The notes under the pieces are model-generated. The model worked only from the letters and a program-made list of their open reading frames with translations. It made no database searches and was not told the origin of the DNA. Made by a program: the position numbers and the translations under genes. A stretch of 5,647 nt of DNA from Acinetobacter sp. UBA6641 (GTDB lineage Bacteria; Pseudomonadota; Gammaproteobacteria; Pseudomonadales; Moraxellaceae): contig DKLL01000207.1 of NCBI GenBank assembly GCA_002455755.1, positions 11,777 to 17,423 on the forward strand, written 5' to 3'. This document shows, piece after piece, positions 5,217-5,647 of this stretch; position 1 is the first letter of the stretch, and every line of letters starts with the position of its first letter.

Positions 5217-5647
5217 ATGACAGACATCGTAATTGTAAATGGTGCACGTACCGCTATGGGCGGATTTCAAGGCAGCTTGGCCAGTGTCACAGCACCGGAA
5301 CTTGGCGCGGCATCAATCAAGGAAGCGATTGCCCGTGCAGGCTTACAACCTACTGATGTCGAAGAAGTCATTATGGGCTGTGTTTTGCCTGCGGGCTTAA
5401 AACAAGGCCCAGCACGTCAGGCGATGCGTAAAGCGGGACTTCCTGATTCAACCGGCGCAGTCACCATTAATAAGTTATGTGGTTCTGGCATGAAAGCAGT
5501 CATGCAAGCAGCTGATATGATTAAAGCCGGTTCTGCTGAAATCGTAGTTGCAGGGGGCATGGAATCGATGACCAATGCACCGTATGTATTACCTAAAGCG
5601 CGCGGTGGTTTCCGCATGGGCCATGGCGAAATCAAGGATCATATGTT
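5217..5647 (+). CDS. Acetyl-CoA acetyltransferase (thiolase), 5' part only
   Basis: The frame runs from ATG 5217 off the right edge, giving 143 residues of an enzyme usually near 390-400. The thiolase superfamily condenses two acetyl-CoA to acetoacetyl-CoA, or cleaves 3-ketoacyl-CoA in the reverse direction, in the cytoplasm. Seen: the N-terminal strand [19 protein letters not shown] (4-22), the segment [19 protein letters not shown] (51-69), the nucleophile motif [10 protein letters not shown] with Cys88, and [14 protein letters not shown] (113-126), all closely matching AtoB-type biosynthetic thiolases. The later catalytic His and second Cys lie outside the window. GGAG (5205-5208) eight bases upstream supports the start. 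Base composition shifts back from the AT-rich fimT region to normal coding composition. Whether it serves acetoacetate use, polyhydroxybutyrate synthesis or fatty acid degradation would depend on downstream genes not seen here, so no symbol is given. Confidence 0.92.
   Translation, partial: MTDIVIVNGARTAMGGFQGSLASVTAPELGAASIKEAIARAGLQPTDVEEVIMGCVLPAGLKQGPARQAMRKAGLPDSTGAVTINKLCGSGMKAVMQAADMIKAGSAEIVVAGGMESMTNAPYVLPKARGGFRMGHGEIKDHM

Noticed and set aside
5126..5356. Plus-strand 76-residue ORF overlapping the thiolase start
   Set aside because: It is out of frame with the clear thiolase coding sequence, and its translation is low-complexity basic and cysteine-rich with no family resemblance.
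1..5647. Mobile elements, CRISPR arrays, toxin-antitoxin or defence genes, tRNAs
   Set aside because: No transposase, spaced direct repeats, cloverleaf or defence domain is visible; all genes are recognisable housekeeping or envelope families.

Overview
The window looks like ordinary chromosomal sequence from a gammaproteobacterium of the genus Acinetobacter. The strongest sign is the OmpA at 3145-4206, whose signal peptide, barrel, proline/alanine linker and peptidoglycan-binding domain read like the Acinetobacter OmpA (Omp38) family. The AT-rich composition and short A-tract/GC-stem/T-tract terminators agree. The species is unclear. The OmpA signal peptide is one residue shorter, and its outer loops differ, compared with the A. 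baumannii protein as I remember it, so a non-baumannii species is more likely.

Layout from left to right: (1) the 3' part of rsmC (16S rRNA G1207 methyltransferase), running in from the left edge; (2) lysP, a lysine permease, starting 10 bases after the rsmC stop and probably co-transcribed; (3) a perfect UUCG-loop terminator that can serve both strands; (4) on the minus strand, an alpha/beta hydrolase of the cofactor-free chloroperoxidase/esterase group; (5) a second terminator ending ompA; (6) ompA on the minus strand; (7) a 374-base AT-rich divergent region with the ompA promoter, a leader of about 100 nt and several dyads; (8) a solitary FimT/GspH-type minor pseudopilin gene on the plus strand; (9) the 5' part of an acetyl-CoA acetyltransferase (thiolase) running off the right edge.

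The genes do not form one pathway. rsmC-lysP is a likely two-gene transcript. The hydrolase, ompA, fimT and the thiolase each look like separate units. I see no mobile element, CRISPR array, phage gene, tRNA or rRNA, and no clear new system. What deserves a second look is the ompA/fimT intergenic region, with a dyad across the ompA -10 element, two more dyads upstream and a long G-free tract before fimT, and the altered C-terminal DNA-binding motif of the FimT-like protein (GHMR where GRxR is described).
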